64,000 nt of DNA from Pseudomonas citri (GTDB lineage Bacteria > Pseudomonadota > Gammaproteobacteria > Pseudomonadales > Pseudomonadaceae), in NCBI RefSeq assembly GCF_025336485.1, contig NZ_JAODAB010000004.1:62001-126000 (forward strand), in the 5' to 3' direction. Under the pieces are notes generated by a model. The model was not told the origin of the DNA. It ran no database searches and was given only the letters and a program-made list of their open reading frames with translations. The position numbers and the translations under genes were made by a program. This document shows positions 34,493 through 44,143 of the stretch, one piece after another (position 1 is the stretch's first letter; every line of letters begins with the position of its first letter).

Positions 34493-36135
34493 ACCGTTTT
34501 CCAACGTTATTGCTGCTGCCTCTGATCTTTGTCGCGGACTTTGCGGCAGCCGCTGACAGCGCGTCTCGCCCGCTGAACTGGAACGCGATCGCCATGTTTG
34601 TGGTGTTCGTGCTGTTCACACTCGGAGTGACTCGTTGGGCTGCATCGCGCACCCGCTCCGCCAGCGACTTCTATACCGCAGGCGGAGGCATGAGCGGTTT
34701 CCAGAACGGCCTTGCGATCGCTGGCGACATGATCTCCGCGGCGTCCTTCCTCGGCATCTCCGCGATGATGTTCCTCAATGGATACGACGGCTTGCTGTAT
34801 GCGCTGGGCGTGTTGGCGGGCTGGCCGATCATTCTGTTCCTGATCTCTGAACGCCTGCGCAACCTCGGCAAATACACCTTTGCCGATGTGGTGTCCTATC
34901 GCCTGGAACAAACCCCGGTGCGCCTGACCTCGGCTTTTGGCACCCTGACCGTGGCGCTGATGTATCTGGTGGCGCAGATGGTCGGCGCCGGCAAGCTGAT
35001 CGAATTGCTGTTCGGCATCGATTACCTCTATGCGGTGATGCTGGTCGGTGTGTTGATGGTGTTTTACGTAACCTTCGGCGGCATGCTCGCCACCACCTGG
35101 GTGCAGATCATCAAGGCTGTGATGCTGCTTTTGGGCACCACGTTCATGGCGTTCATGGTGCTCAAGCATTTCGGTTTCAGCACCGAGGCGATGTTCGCCG
35201 GCGCCACCGCCGTGCATGCCAAGGGCAACGCGATCATGGCCCCTGGTGGCTTGCTGTCAAACCCCATCGATGCCATATCGCTCGGGCTGGGCATGATGTT
35301 TGGCACGGCCGGTCTGCCGCATATCCTTATGCGATTCTTCACCGTCAGCGATGCCAAAGAAGCACGTAAAAGCGTGTTCTACGCTACAGGTTTCATCGGC
35401 TACTTCTACTTGCTGCTGATCATTGTCGGCTTTGGCGCGATAGTCATGGTCGGCACCGATCCTGCGTTCCGTGACGCAAACGGCGCGATCATCGGTGGCG
35501 GTAACATGATCGCCGTACATTTGTCCCAGGCAGTGGGTGGCAACCTGTTTCTCGGCTTCATCTCCGCCGTGGCCTTCGCCACCATCCTCGCGGTGGTCGC
35601 CGGCCTGGCGTTGTCCGGCGCCTCGGCAGTGTCCCACGACCTGTATGCCTGTGTGATGCGCAAGGGCCAAGCTAGCGGAAAGGACGAAATGCGCGTATCG
35701 CGTATCGCCACCCTGTGCATCGGCATACTGGCGATCGTACTCGGCCTGCTGTTCGAGTCGCAGAACATCGCCTTTCTTTCCGGATTGGTGCTGGCCATCG
35801 CCGCCTCGGTGAACTTCCCGGTGCTGTTCCTTTCGATGTTCTGGAAGGGCCTGACCACCCGTGGCGCCGTAAGCGGCAGTCTGGCCGGGCTGGTTTCGGC
35901 AATTGTCCTGCTGGTATTGAGCCCGGCGGTGTGGGTCAACGTGTTGCATCACGACAAGGCCCTTTTCCCCTACTCCAACCCAGCGCTGTTCTCGATGAGC
36001 CTGGCGTTCTTCAGTGCCTGGGTGTTTTCCGTCACCGACACCTCACACCGAGCCGCCCTTGAGCGTGACCGTTATCTGGCGCAGTTCATCCGCTCGATGA
36101 CCGGCATTGGTGCCTCCGGCGCCAGCAAACACTAA
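34489..36135 (+). CDS. paaL: phenylacetate permease, sodium:solute symporter family (ActP-like)
   Basis: A 548-residue SSS-family transporter with a signal-like first hydrophobic segment and about 13 membrane helices. Family stretches are [53 protein letters not shown] and [19 protein letters not shown]. In Pseudomonas this gene accompanies the phenylacetate porin and is called paaL. Its position directly after paaABCDE and before an OprD-type porin supports phenylacetate uptake. Acetate permease ActP is the same family, so substrate identity rests on context. Confidence 0.88.
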   Translation: MNRFPTLLLLPLIFVADFAAAADSASRPLNWNAIAMFVVFVLFTLGVTRWAASRTRSASDFYTAGGGMSGFQNGLAIAGDMISAASFLGISAMMFLNGYDGLLYALGVLAGWPIILFLISERLRNLGKYTFADVVSYRLEQTPVRLTSAFGTLTVALMYLVAQMVGAGKLIELLFGIDYLYAVMLVGVLMVFYVTFGGMLATTWVQIIKAVMLLLGTTFMAFMVLKHFGFSTEAMFAGATAVHAKGNAIMAPGGLLSNPIDAISLGLGMMFGTAGLPHILMRFFTVSDAKEARKSVFYATGFIGYFYLLLIIVGFGAIVMVGTDPAFRDANGAIIGGGNMIAVHLSQAVGGNLFLGFISAVAFATILAVVAGLALSGASAVSHDLYACVMRKGQASGKDEMRVSRIATLCIGILAIVLGLLFESQNIAFLSGLVLAIAASVNFPVLFLSMFWKGLTTRGAVSGSLAGLVSAIVLLVLSPAVWVNVLHHDKALFPYSNPALFSMSLAFFSAWVFSVTDTSHRAALERDRYLAQFIRSMTGIGASGASKH

Positions 36136-36170
36136 ACAACGATCGATCTGATGGCAGGGAATAAAAAGTA

Positions 36171-37424
36171 ATGAAGCCCGCGCGTACTGTACCCCGCGAA
36201 TCATTGTTTTCATTAGCCGCCGTATTGAGCCTGCCCATGGTTGCCCCCTGCGCCATGGCCGACTTCATCGACGACAGCAAAGCGCGCATTGACATGCGCA
36301 ACCACTACATCAATCGCGATTTCCGTCAGGGCAACGCGCCGCAATCCAAGGCTGAGGAATGGGCACAGGGGTTCACCGCACGCATCGAGTCCGGATTCAC
36401 CGACGGGACATTCGGCTTCGGCCTCGACGCGCTTGGGGAACTGGGGCTGAAACTCGACTCCAGCCTGGATCGCCGAGGCACCGGACTGCTACCGTTTGGC
36501 CCGAATAGCCATGAGCCTGCTGATGAGTTCAGCGAGCTGGGGCTGACCGGTAAATTGCGGGTATCCAAAAGTGTGTTGAAACTCGGCACCCTCCAACCCT
36601 TGCTACCGGTGGCGACCTACAACGACACCCGCTTGCTGGGTTCGACCTTTGAAGGCGGCTTGCTCACCACTCAGGAAATCAGTGGTCTGACGCTGAATGC
36701 CGGGCGTCTGACCAAGACTAACCTGAGGAACTCCTCCAGCAACGATGATATCGGCTACGGGGCTGCCAGCAGCGATCACTTCGACTTCGCCGGCGGCAGC
36801 TACGCCTTGAGTCCACAACTGAACCTGAGCTATTACTACGGCAAGCTTGAGCAGATTTATCGCCAGCAGTTCGTTGGGCTGGTGCACACCCAACCGCTGG
36901 GCCACGGTTTCAACCTGCGCAGCGATCTGCGCTATTTCGACAGCAGGGGTGATGGAGCCGAGCGGGCCGGGCGTATCGACAATCGCAATTTCAACAGCAT
37001 GTTCACCCTGTCCCACGGAGCCCACAAGGTCAGTGCCGCGTACCAGCAGCTGTCCGGCGACAGCGCCTTTCCGTTCCTCAACGGCGGCGATCCGTACGTG
37101 GTCAACTTGGTGACCTTCAACACCTACACCCGAGCCGACGAGGACTCCTGGCAGTTGCGTTACGACTATGACTTCGCGGCGCAAGGCATCCCCGGCCTGA
37201 CCTTCATGACCCGCTACACCGACGGCCGCCACGTCAAGGCCGGCAGCGTTGACAACGGCCGCGAATGGGAGCGCGATACCGACATCGGTTACGTCATCCA
37301 GAGCGGCATGTTCAAGGACGTCAGCCTTCGCTGGCGCAATGTGACTTTCCGTTCCGGAAATGGCTTGAATACCGCCATTGACGAGAACCGGCTAATTATC
37401 GGTTACACCGTGGCGCTTTGGTAA
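36171..37424 (+). CDS. paaM: OprD-family outer membrane porin, probable phenylacetate channel
   Basis: A 417-residue OprD-type porin. It has a signal peptide (SLFSLAAVLSLPMVAP, cleavage near CAMA) and starts its mature part ADFIDDSKARIDMRNHYINR, the family's usual N-terminus. Alternating beta strands and the terminal aromatic motif (LIIGYTVALW, C-terminal Trp) mark an 18-strand barrel. Specific OprD channels such as PhaK/PaaM let phenylacetate across the outer membrane. Position between paaL and paaZ supports that assignment. Confidence 0.88.
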   Translation: MKPARTVPRESLFSLAAVLSLPMVAPCAMADFIDDSKARIDMRNHYINRDFRQGNAPQSKAEEWAQGFTARIESGFTDGTFGFGLDALGELGLKLDSSLDRRGTGLLPFGPNSHEPADEFSELGLTGKLRVSKSVLKLGTLQPLLPVATYNDTRLLGSTFEGGLLTTQEISGLTLNAGRLTKTNLRNSSSNDDIGYGAASSDHFDFAGGSYALSPQLNLSYYYGKLEQIYRQQFVGLVHTQPLGHGFNLRSDLRYFDSRGDGAERAGRIDNRNFNSMFTLSHGAHKVSAAYQQLSGDSAFPFLNGGDPYVVNLVTFNTYTRADEDSWQLRYDYDFAAQGIPGLTFMTRYTDGRHVKAGSVDNGREWERDTDIGYVIQSGMFKDVSLRWRNVTFRSGNGLNTAIDENRLIIGYTVALW

Positions 37425-37482
37425 CCCCTGAATGGCGCGGTCACGGCCGCGCCAATACTTTCCATAACCCGGAGGAATCGTG

Positions 37483-39537
37483 ATGCCTCACGCCCCTACC
37501 CTGCAAAGCTTCATCGCCGGTCGCTGGATCGGTCAACACGGTGCTCAGGTACTGCGTAGCGCCATCGATGGCCATGAGATTGCGCGCACCCACGACGAGC
37601 GCCCGGACTTCGCCGAAGCCGTCGAGCACGGTCGCCGCCAGGGCGTCAGCGCACTGATGGCGCTCGACTTCCAACAGCGGGCCCAGCGTCTCAAGGCATT
37701 GGCCCTGTACCTGAGCGAACGCAAAGAGCAGCTTTACGCCATTTCCCATCACAGCGGCGCCACCCGTGCCGACAGCTGGATCGACATCGAAGGCGGCAAC
37801 AGCACACTGTTCACCTACGCCAGCCTGGGTTCTCGAGAACTGCCCTCGGGCAATATCGTCCACGAAGGCCCGGCCATACAGTTGAGCAAACGCGGCACCT
37901 TCGCGGGTACGCATATCCTGGTGCCTCGTGGCGGCCTGGCGGTGCATATCAATGCCTTCAACTTCCCTATTTGGGGCATGCTGGAAAAATTCGCACCCTG
38001 CTTTCTTGCCGGCATGCCATGCATCGTCAAACCGGCCAGCGCCACCAGCTACCTGACTGAAGCCGCAGTACGTCTGATGGACGAATCCGGTTTGCTGCCT
38101 GCGGGCAGTCTGCAGTTGATCATCGGCAGTACCGGTGACCTGCTCGATCGACTGCAGGGCCAGGATGTGGTGACCTTCACCGGCTCGGCGGACACCGCCG
38201 CCAAGTTGCGAGTCAACCCGAACCTGATCCGTAACTCGGTCCCCTTCAACGCCGAAGCCGACTCGTTGAACTGCGCGATCCTCGCACCAGACGTGACCCC
38301 GGACGATGAAGAATTCGACCTGTTCGTCAAGGAAGTCGCGCGCGAAATGACCGTCAAGGCCGGGCAAAAATGCACCGCCATTCGACGCGCCATCGTTCCG
38401 GCCAAACACATCGATGCGGTCGCCACCCGCTTACGGGATCGGCTGGCAAAAGTCATGGTCGGAGACCCATCGGTCGAAGGCGTGCGCATGGGCGCACTCG
38501 CCTCCCATGACCAGCAGAAAGACGTCGCCGAACGCCTGGAAAGCCTGCTGCAGAGCAGCGATATGTTGTTCGGCGCCCGCGACGGCTTCGAACCACACGG
38601 TGAAAACGTTAGCCAAGGCGCGTTCTTCGCCCCGACGCTGTTGCAAGCCCGCGACCCGCACGCGCAAGGCGGTGCCCACGACATCGAGGCCTTCGGCCCG
38701 GTCAGCACCCTGATGGCCTACGACGATCTGGATGAAGCCCTGACTCTTGCGGCTCGCGGCAAAGGCAGTCTGGTGGCGAGTTTGATCACCAAGGATCCGA
38801 AAATCGCAGCCAAGGCGATTCCAATCGCAGCTGCCTGGCACGGCCGCTTGCAAGTGCTGGACCGCGAATCCGCCGCCGAATCCACCGGTCATGGCTCGCC
38901 GCTGCCACAACTCAAGCATGGCGGCCCGGGACGCGCCGGTGGTGGTGAGGAACTCGGTGGTCTGCGCGCGGTGAAGCACTACCTGCAACGCGCGGCCGTT
39001 CAGGGCTCGCCGACCATGCTGGCGGCGGTCACCGGCGAACATGTGCGCGGCGCCAAGGTCATCGAGACCGACGTGCATCCGTTCCGTCGATTCTTCCAGG
39101 ACCTGCAAATTGGCGAATCGCTGCTGACCCATCGCCGCACCGTGACCGAAGCTGATTTGGTGAACTTCGGTTGCCTGTCCGGCGACCACTTCTATATGCA
39201 CTTCGATGAGATCGCAGCCAAGGAAACGCAATTCGGAAAGCGAATCGCCCACGGTTACTTCGTGCTGTCGGCGGCGGCCGGTCTGTTCGTGTCCCCGGCA
39301 CCTGGTCCAGTCCTGGCTAACTATGGCCTGGACACTTTGCGCTTCATCAACCCGGTAGGCATTGGCGATACAATCCAGGCACGCCTGACCTGCAAACGCA
39401 AGATCGATCAAGGCAAAAAGAGCCCGCAGGGCGTCCCACAAGGCGTGGTGGCATGGGATGTAGAGGTCACTAACCAGTTGGGTGAGTTGGTTGCCAGCTA
39501 CGACATTCTAACCTTGGTGGTGAAGCGCGAGGAGTAG
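37483..39537 (+). CDS. paaZ: bifunctional oxepin-CoA hydrolase / 3-oxo-5,6-dehydrosuberyl-CoA semialdehyde dehydrogenase
   Basis: A 684-residue ring-opening enzyme from the ATG at 37483, 7 bp after GGAGG; a GTG one codon earlier is possible. The N-terminal aldehyde dehydrogenase (about 1-530) has its Cys in VKAGQKCTAIRRA and its Glu in FNAEADSLNC. The C-terminal R-specific hydratase domain (about 545-684) has the Asp/His pair in GCLSGDHFYMHFDEIAA and GKRIAHGYFVLSAAAG. It opens the oxepin ring and oxidises the resulting aldehyde. It is the last enzyme gene of the cluster. Confidence 0.95.
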   Translation: MPHAPTLQSFIAGRWIGQHGAQVLRSAIDGHEIARTHDERPDFAEAVEHGRRQGVSALMALDFQQRAQRLKALALYLSERKEQLYAISHHSGATRADSWIDIEGGNSTLFTYASLGSRELPSGNIVHEGPAIQLSKRGTFAGTHILVPRGGLAVHINAFNFPIWGMLEKFAPCFLAGMPCIVKPASATSYLTEAAVRLMDESGLLPAGSLQLIIGSTGDLLDRLQGQDVVTFTGSADTAAKLRVNPNLIRNSVPFNAEADSLNCAILAPDVTPDDEEFDLFVKEVAREMTVKAGQKCTAIRRAIVPAKHIDAVATRLRDRLAKVMVGDPSVEGVRMGALASHDQQKDVAERLESLLQSSDMLFGARDGFEPHGENVSQGAFFAPTLLQARDPHAQGGAHDIEAFGPVSTLMAYDDLDEALTLAARGKGSLVASLITKDPKIAAKAIPIAAAWHGRLQVLDRESAAESTGHGSPLPQLKHGGPGRAGGGEELGGLRAVKHYLQRAAVQGSPTMLAAVTGEHVRGAKVIETDVHPFRRFFQDLQIGESLLTHRRTVTEADLVNFGCLSGDHFYMHFDEIAAKETQFGKRIAHGYFVLSAAAGLFVSPAPGPVLANYGLDTLRFINPVGIGDTIQARLTCKRKIDQGKKSPQGVPQGVVAWDVEVTNQLGELVASYDILTLVVKREE

Positions 39538-39677
39538 TCTGCTTCAAGACCCTAGACGGTAGCGCCTGTTTTTGCCTCCGCTGAGGGTTTTAAAAGCAGG
39601 CCTATCAAAGGCCGGGCGTCAGTCTCTATAAAAGGCTGGCGCTGGTGGTGCATGTCTCTGCCAAAGTGACTTACCCC

Positions 39678-41822
39678 ATGAAGATCTTTAACCAAAGCAT
39701 CCAAAGCAAGATTACCCTGCTGACGAGCATCGGCCTGATTATGGTGGTCGGCCTGCTGGTCGGCCTTTCACTCCACCAGACCCGCACCAGCAACGAGCGG
39801 GTCAAGGAAGCCAGTGGACGCATGCTGTCCGAGGCGGCGAGCCTCAATCTGCAAGCTCAAAGCCAAGTGCAGGCGCTGCAGATTCAACGCAGCTTCACCC
39901 GCACTCATGAGTACGGCCAGGGCTTGGCGCGTCACCTGCTCTATCTCCGAGAACATGCCAGCCGCGGAGAGCTGAGCGCAGAATCCCTGCGGGCCGAACT
40001 GACCAGTGAACTACGCAAGGCCCTGGAACAACGCCCCGATGTACTCGGCTTGTACTTGATATTCCAACCCGATGCTCTCGGCGGGCAAGACGCCGATTTC
40101 CGTGGCCGAAACGATATCGGAAGTAACGATGCCGGGCGCTTCGCCCTTTACTGGCTACAAGCGAAACCAGGACAGTTGCAGGCCGTGCCAGGCGACGAGA
40201 AACTCCTGTCCGATACCACACCTGGCCCCAGCGGTGCTCCCCTCAACGCCTTTTTCACCTGTCCGCGCGACAGCGGACAACTGTGCCTGCTGGAGCCTTA
40301 CTTCGACGACTCTTCAGGCAGTCGCAAGCTAGTTACCAGCATCGCCTTCCCTCTGCTTGAAAACGGCAAAGTAGTAGGGGTCATCGGTTTCGATATCAGC
40401 CTCGATAGCCTGCAGCAGGATGCTATTATCGGCAGCCGCAAGCTGTACGGGCATAATGGACGAATCAGTATCATCAGCCCTTCCGGAGTCGTCGCCGGTC
40501 ACAGCCAGGATGCCAATCAACTCGGCAAACAGCTGAAAACAGTCATGCCGGATCAAACAGCCGAGATCCTTAACTTCCTGAGCCGCAACGAGTCCCACGC
40601 CCTGAACGAAAAAGGGCAGATCAGCATGCTTGAACCCATCACCCCTATCGCCGGGACGAAACCCTGGGGTGTATTGGTCGAGGTACCACAACAAGTTCTG
40701 TTGGCTCCCGCCGACGCCCTGAAGCAGCAGATGGATGAGGAGCGTCTACAGAGCTCGAGACTCGAACTTGGCCTGGGGTCGGCTGCCGCCTTGCTCGGCA
40801 TCGTGCTGATCTGGCTGGCGGCTCGCGGCGTGACTCGTCCGCTGTTGCGTTTGGCCGCCATGCTGGAAGACATCGCCGACGGTGAAGGCGACCTCACTCG
40901 CCGTCTCAATTATGACCGCCGCGACGAGCTGGGACGCCTTGCCCTCGCCTTCAATCGCTTCCTCGACAAACTGCAGCCCGTGATTGGCAAGGTTCAGGCC
41001 TCAGTGCGGGATGCCCGTGATACCGCTGATCAGTCCTCGTCAATCGCCCTCCAGACCAGCGAGGGCATGCAGCAGCAATTTCGCGAGATCGACCAGGTTT
41101 CTGCGGCCTTGCACGAAATGTCCGCCACAGCCATAGCTTCGGCCCAGAGCGCTGCCCAGGCCGCCGATGCCGCCCATCAGGCCGACCAGGCCAGTCGCGA
41201 AGGATTGCAGGTGATCACGCGCACCACCCATGCTATCCAGGCCCAGGCACAGGACATGGACAAAGCCATGGCCCGGCTCCAAACCCTCGCGCAAAGCAGT
41301 GAACAGATCGGCTCGGTGCTGGAGGTCATTCTCTCAATTGCCGTACAGACCAACCTGTTGGCCCTCAATGCGGCCATCGAGGCTGCCCGCGCCGGTGACG
41401 CCGGACGCGGATTCGCCGTGGTAGCAGACGAGGTACGTGGACTGGCCCGCCGTACTCAGGCCTCGGTGGAGGAAATCCGCCAGGTGATCGACAACTTGCA
41501 GAACGGAACCCACGACGTGACTCTGGCCATGCAAAGCAGTCATGCCCTGGCGTTGGAAAACGTCAATCAGGTTCAACAGGCTGTGGCCGCTCTGGAACGT
41601 ATTGACCAGGGAGTCACGGTGATCACTGAAATGAATCTGCAGATAGCCAGTGCAGCAGAAGAGCAAAGCAGCGTCGCAGACGAAATCAATCGAAACGTCG
41701 AGGCTATCCGCGATGTGACCGAGTCACTTTCCGGCCAGGCCGAGCAGGCTGCCCAGGTCAGTCGTCAGCTCAATAAGCTGGCCAGTCATCAGCAAGGGTT
41801 GATGCAGCAATTTCGTGTCTGA
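39678..41822 (+). CDS. methyl-accepting chemotaxis protein (dCache-type) next to the paa cluster
   Basis: About 714 residues from the ATG at 39678 (MKIFNQSIQSKITLLTSIG). TM1 is at residues 11-31. A large periplasmic dCache-like sensor follows (LGLYLIFQPDALGGQD, VVGVIGFDISLDSLQQD), then TM2 near 365-385 (LGLGSAAALLGIVLIWLAA), a HAMP domain (RLAAMLEDIADGEGDL) and the signalling tip near residue 565 (EAARAGDAGRGFAVVADEV). No CheR-tethering pentapeptide is visible; it ends LMQQFRV. Being 140 bp after paaZ in the same direction, it may sense phenylacetate or a related aromatic acid. That is inference. Confidence 0.9.
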   Translation: MKIFNQSIQSKITLLTSIGLIMVVGLLVGLSLHQTRTSNERVKEASGRMLSEAASLNLQAQSQVQALQIQRSFTRTHEYGQGLARHLLYLREHASRGELSAESLRAELTSELRKALEQRPDVLGLYLIFQPDALGGQDADFRGRNDIGSNDAGRFALYWLQAKPGQLQAVPGDEKLLSDTTPGPSGAPLNAFFTCPRDSGQLCLLEPYFDDSSGSRKLVTSIAFPLLENGKVVGVIGFDISLDSLQQDAIIGSRKLYGHNGRISIISPSGVVAGHSQDANQLGKQLKTVMPDQTAEILNFLSRNESHALNEKGQISMLEPITPIAGTKPWGVLVEVPQQVLLAPADALKQQMDEERLQSSRLELGLGSAAALLGIVLIWLAARGVTRPLLRLAAMLEDIADGEGDLTRRLNYDRRDELGRLALAFNRFLDKLQPVIGKVQASVRDARDTADQSSSIALQTSEGMQQQFREIDQVSAALHEMSATAIASAQSAAQAADAAHQADQASREGLQVITRTTHAIQAQAQDMDKAMARLQTLAQSSEQIGSVLEVILSIAVQTNLLALNAAIEAARAGDAGRGFAVVADEVRGLARRTQASVEEIRQVIDNLQNGTHDVTLAMQSSHALALENVNQVQQAVAALERIDQGVTVITEMNLQIASAAEEQSSVADEINRNVEAIRDVTESLSGQAEQAAQVSRQLNKLASHQQGLMQQFRV

Positions 41823-41829
41823 GGCCAAA

Positions 41830-41860
41830 CAGCCTCCTGTGCGGATTATGCAGGAGGCTG
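41830..41860. terminator. hairpin between the chemoreceptor and MarR genes
   Basis: CAGCCTCCTG (41830-41839) pairs perfectly with CAGGAGGCTG (41851-41860), placed between two convergent genes. No T-tract follows on either strand, so termination is likely but not certain. Confidence 0.55.
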
Positions 41861-41932
41861 CCACTTCCAATTTCCACACGCCAGCAGGGCCGGCGCTTCG
41901 CGCTCACTTAGGGAGATCGAGTTAAACCATCA

Positions 41933-42550
41933 TTACTTTCCCCCCGCAGTCTCTGCGGACTTTTTGCCACTCGACTTTGCCGAACCTTTTCGCGCGGGCT
42001 TCTCGGTTCGCGCCAGCGGGTTGCTACCCGCGGGAGTCGCCTGCAACCACCCTTCTTCGACCACGTGCAACAGATGACCGAGTTGATCCAGCTCGTCCGA
42101 TTCCTTGGCCAATTGCTCCAGACATTCAAGACTTGTCTCGGCCAGTCGCGTGATCGCGATATCCACCAAGCGCATTCCCTCATCACTCAACTGAATGAGT
42201 TGGCTGCGTCGATCCTCGGGATCGTAAATACGCTGTGCCACACCCTTCTCTACCAGCCGATCCGCCCGGTAAGTGGCGGCTCCCGAAGTCACCCGCAGTA
42301 ATCGGAAAATATCCGTCGGTCGCATGCAATAGGGTTTGCCGCTTCTCCTAAGTGCAAACAGCAGCATCAGATCCTTGTGGTCCAACGCAAGATCGTCCGC
42401 TATCTGAGAAATATACCGGTCGATGAGCATGGAAAGACTACGGATACGCAACGTGATCGCCAATCCGTCGTGATTGAGATCAGGGCGTTCTCTGCGCCAC
42501 GCCTGGGCGATCGCCTCAGGGCTCGCGGCGGGAAAAAGAATATCGTTCAT
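41933..42550 (-). CDS. MarR-family regulator with a basic C-terminal tail
   Basis: A 205-residue protein. Residues about 30-165 are a MarR winged helix (LALDHKDLMLLFALRRSGKP, FRLLRVTSGAATYRADRLVEKG, IYDPEDRRSQLIQLSDEGMR). The last 35 residues are Lys/Ala/Ser-rich (RTEKPARKGSAKSSGKK) and look like a disordered DNA-contacting tail, unusual for MarR proteins. It is divergent from the Rieske oxygenase gene across 235 bp containing two palindromes, so it probably represses that promoter until an aromatic ligand binds. Confidence 0.88.
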   Translation of the reverse strand: MNDILFPAASPEAIAQAWRRERPDLNHDGLAITLRIRSLSMLIDRYISQIADDLALDHKDLMLLFALRRSGKPYCMRPTDIFRLLRVTSGAATYRADRLVEKGVAQRIYDPEDRRSQLIQLSDEGMRLVDIAITRLAETSLECLEQLAKESDELDQLGHLLHVVEEGWLQATPAGSNPLARTEKPARKGSAKSSGKKSAETAGGK

Positions 42551-42623
42551 CGGAATTCCATCGGATAGCGGAAGGCAATGATACCTCAGGATTCACTCAC
42601 CGACTCACGCCGCGACACCCTTA

Positions 42624-42696
42624 TTAACATGTTAACCAATCCTCTTGACGCTTACAGAGGTCGGGCGTAACCTGATTTTATCTTAATAACTAAGAT
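42624..42696 (+). promoter_or_regulatory. Rieske gene promoter with two palindromes (MarR operator candidates)
   Basis: TTGACG (42645-42650), 17 bp, then TAACCT (42668-42673) form a good sigma-70 promoter. A perfect 12-bp palindrome TTAACATGTTAA lies just upstream (42624-42635). ATCTTA-ATAAC-TAAGAT (42680-42696) lies at the expected transcription start. Both placements suit binding by the divergent MarR protein. Confidence 0.6.
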
Positions 42697-42785
42697 TATT
42701 AGTCGCTAATCCAAAATCTCTGCTCTGGCACTCAACTTGCCGTTGAAGTGCCAGCAGCAACACCACAAAAATAAGGAGAACTCCC

Positions 42786-44033
42786 ATGCTGACCGCTGAG
42801 CAAAACCGCCTGGTGACTGACGTCTCCCCAGGTACCCCCCTGCATCGCTACTGGAAAAAACACTGGCTCCCCGCCCTTCGAGGTGAGGCTCTGGAAGCAG
42901 GCGGAACACCACAGAAAGTTGAATTGCTGTGCGAGCGCTACGTGGCCTTTCGAGGCGACGATGGCAAGGTAGGTTTTTTATTCGAGGCCTGCCCTCACCG
43001 GGGCGTTTCACTGGCGCTCGGACGCAATGAAAACAACCGCCTGACCTGCATATTCCACGGTTGGAGCTTCGATGCCGAAGGCAACTGCACGCGTATGCCG
43101 ACCGAACAGGACCAGAGCTTTTGCAGCAAGGTGAAAGGCCAGGGATTCCCTGTAAAAGAGGCAGGCGGCATCGTCTGGGTGTACCTCGGCGAAGGTGAAC
43201 CTCCCAAGTTCAGTGATTACGCTTTTACTTATCTGACTCGCGAGTACACCCGCCCACGCGCTTCTTACAACGAAGCAAACTGGCTACAGAACGTCGAGAC
43301 CTTACTCGATTCAGCGCACATTGGTCTGCTGCATAACGACACGACGGCAGACAAGAGCCTACCTCAAGCAGGTCTGCAGTTGGTAACCGGGAACGACACA
43401 CCCAAATACGTTCTTGAATCCAGACCCTATGGCTTGAGTTCGTTCTCGATTCGCACGATGCCCGAAGCCAAACACTACCTGCGAGTGACCGAATTCGTTG
43501 CGCCAGGCACTGCTTTTATCGGTACCACCGAGGCAGAAGCCGGCTTTATGATCATGGTCATCCCGGTAAACAACACCCGTTCACTGCAATGGTATGTCTA
43601 CTGGGACAAACGCCAACCAATCGACAGCAACCTGCCAGACTTCGCGCTGCTGTGTACCGATGAAAGCGATGATAATTTTGCTGCTTCCCGTCAAGGCACT
43701 CCCAACTATGGTCAGGATCGCGATGCCATGCGCAGAGGAGAAAGCTGGAGCGGTGTACCTGGTGTCATCTTCGAAGACTACGCGGTCGCGGAAAGCATTC
43801 CGATCGTGGACCGCACCCGGGAATTTCTCGGAAGTGGCGATCTCGCGATAGTGCGACTGCGTCGGGAGTTGATGGAACGCATCAGGAAATCCGAAGCCGG
43901 AGAAGACTGCCTTCAGGCAGAGGAAACCGACTATCGCTCGCTGCGCGCCCTTGCCGAAGTAATCCCTGCGGACAAAGACATAAAAATATTCGCCGAAGAG
44001 AAGCGCAAGCAACGCCAGGTGGAACTCATCTGA
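42786..44033 (+). CDS. Rieske non-haem iron oxygenase alpha subunit (phthalate-dioxygenase/O- or N-demethylase type)
   Basis: A 415-residue oxygenase with Rieske ligands C69, H71, C88 and H91 (ACPHRG, CIFHGW) and a mononuclear iron site in LLDSAHIGLLHND (D175, H178, H183). It lacks a partner beta subunit and is followed by a PDR-type reductase, so it belongs to the homomeric class IA group with phthalate dioxygenase, VanA-type demethylases and LigXa. The ATG follows AAGGAG. Its substrate cannot be read. Demethylation or hydroxylation of a compound processed by the nearby cluster is a hypothesis. Confidence 0.88.
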   Translation: MLTAEQNRLVTDVSPGTPLHRYWKKHWLPALRGEALEAGGTPQKVELLCERYVAFRGDDGKVGFLFEACPHRGVSLALGRNENNRLTCIFHGWSFDAEGNCTRMPTEQDQSFCSKVKGQGFPVKEAGGIVWVYLGEGEPPKFSDYAFTYLTREYTRPRASYNEANWLQNVETLLDSAHIGLLHNDTTADKSLPQAGLQLVTGNDTPKYVLESRPYGLSSFSIRTMPEAKHYLRVTEFVAPGTAFIGTTEAEAGFMIMVIPVNNTRSLQWYVYWDKRQPIDSNLPDFALLCTDESDDNFAASRQGTPNYGQDRDAMRRGESWSGVPGVIFEDYAVAESIPIVDRTREFLGSGDLAIVRLRRELMERIRKSEAGEDCLQAEETDYRSLRALAEVIPADKDIKIFAEEKRKQRQVELI

Positions 44034-44143
44034 CTGATATCAGTAGCTCGCCGGCTCTCGCCGAGCGAGCTGTCTTGAGAAGAGTCACCTGGCTGGGCGC
44101 TTTCGGCGCCAAGCGTTCCAAAGTGTATGACCGAGATTTACTT

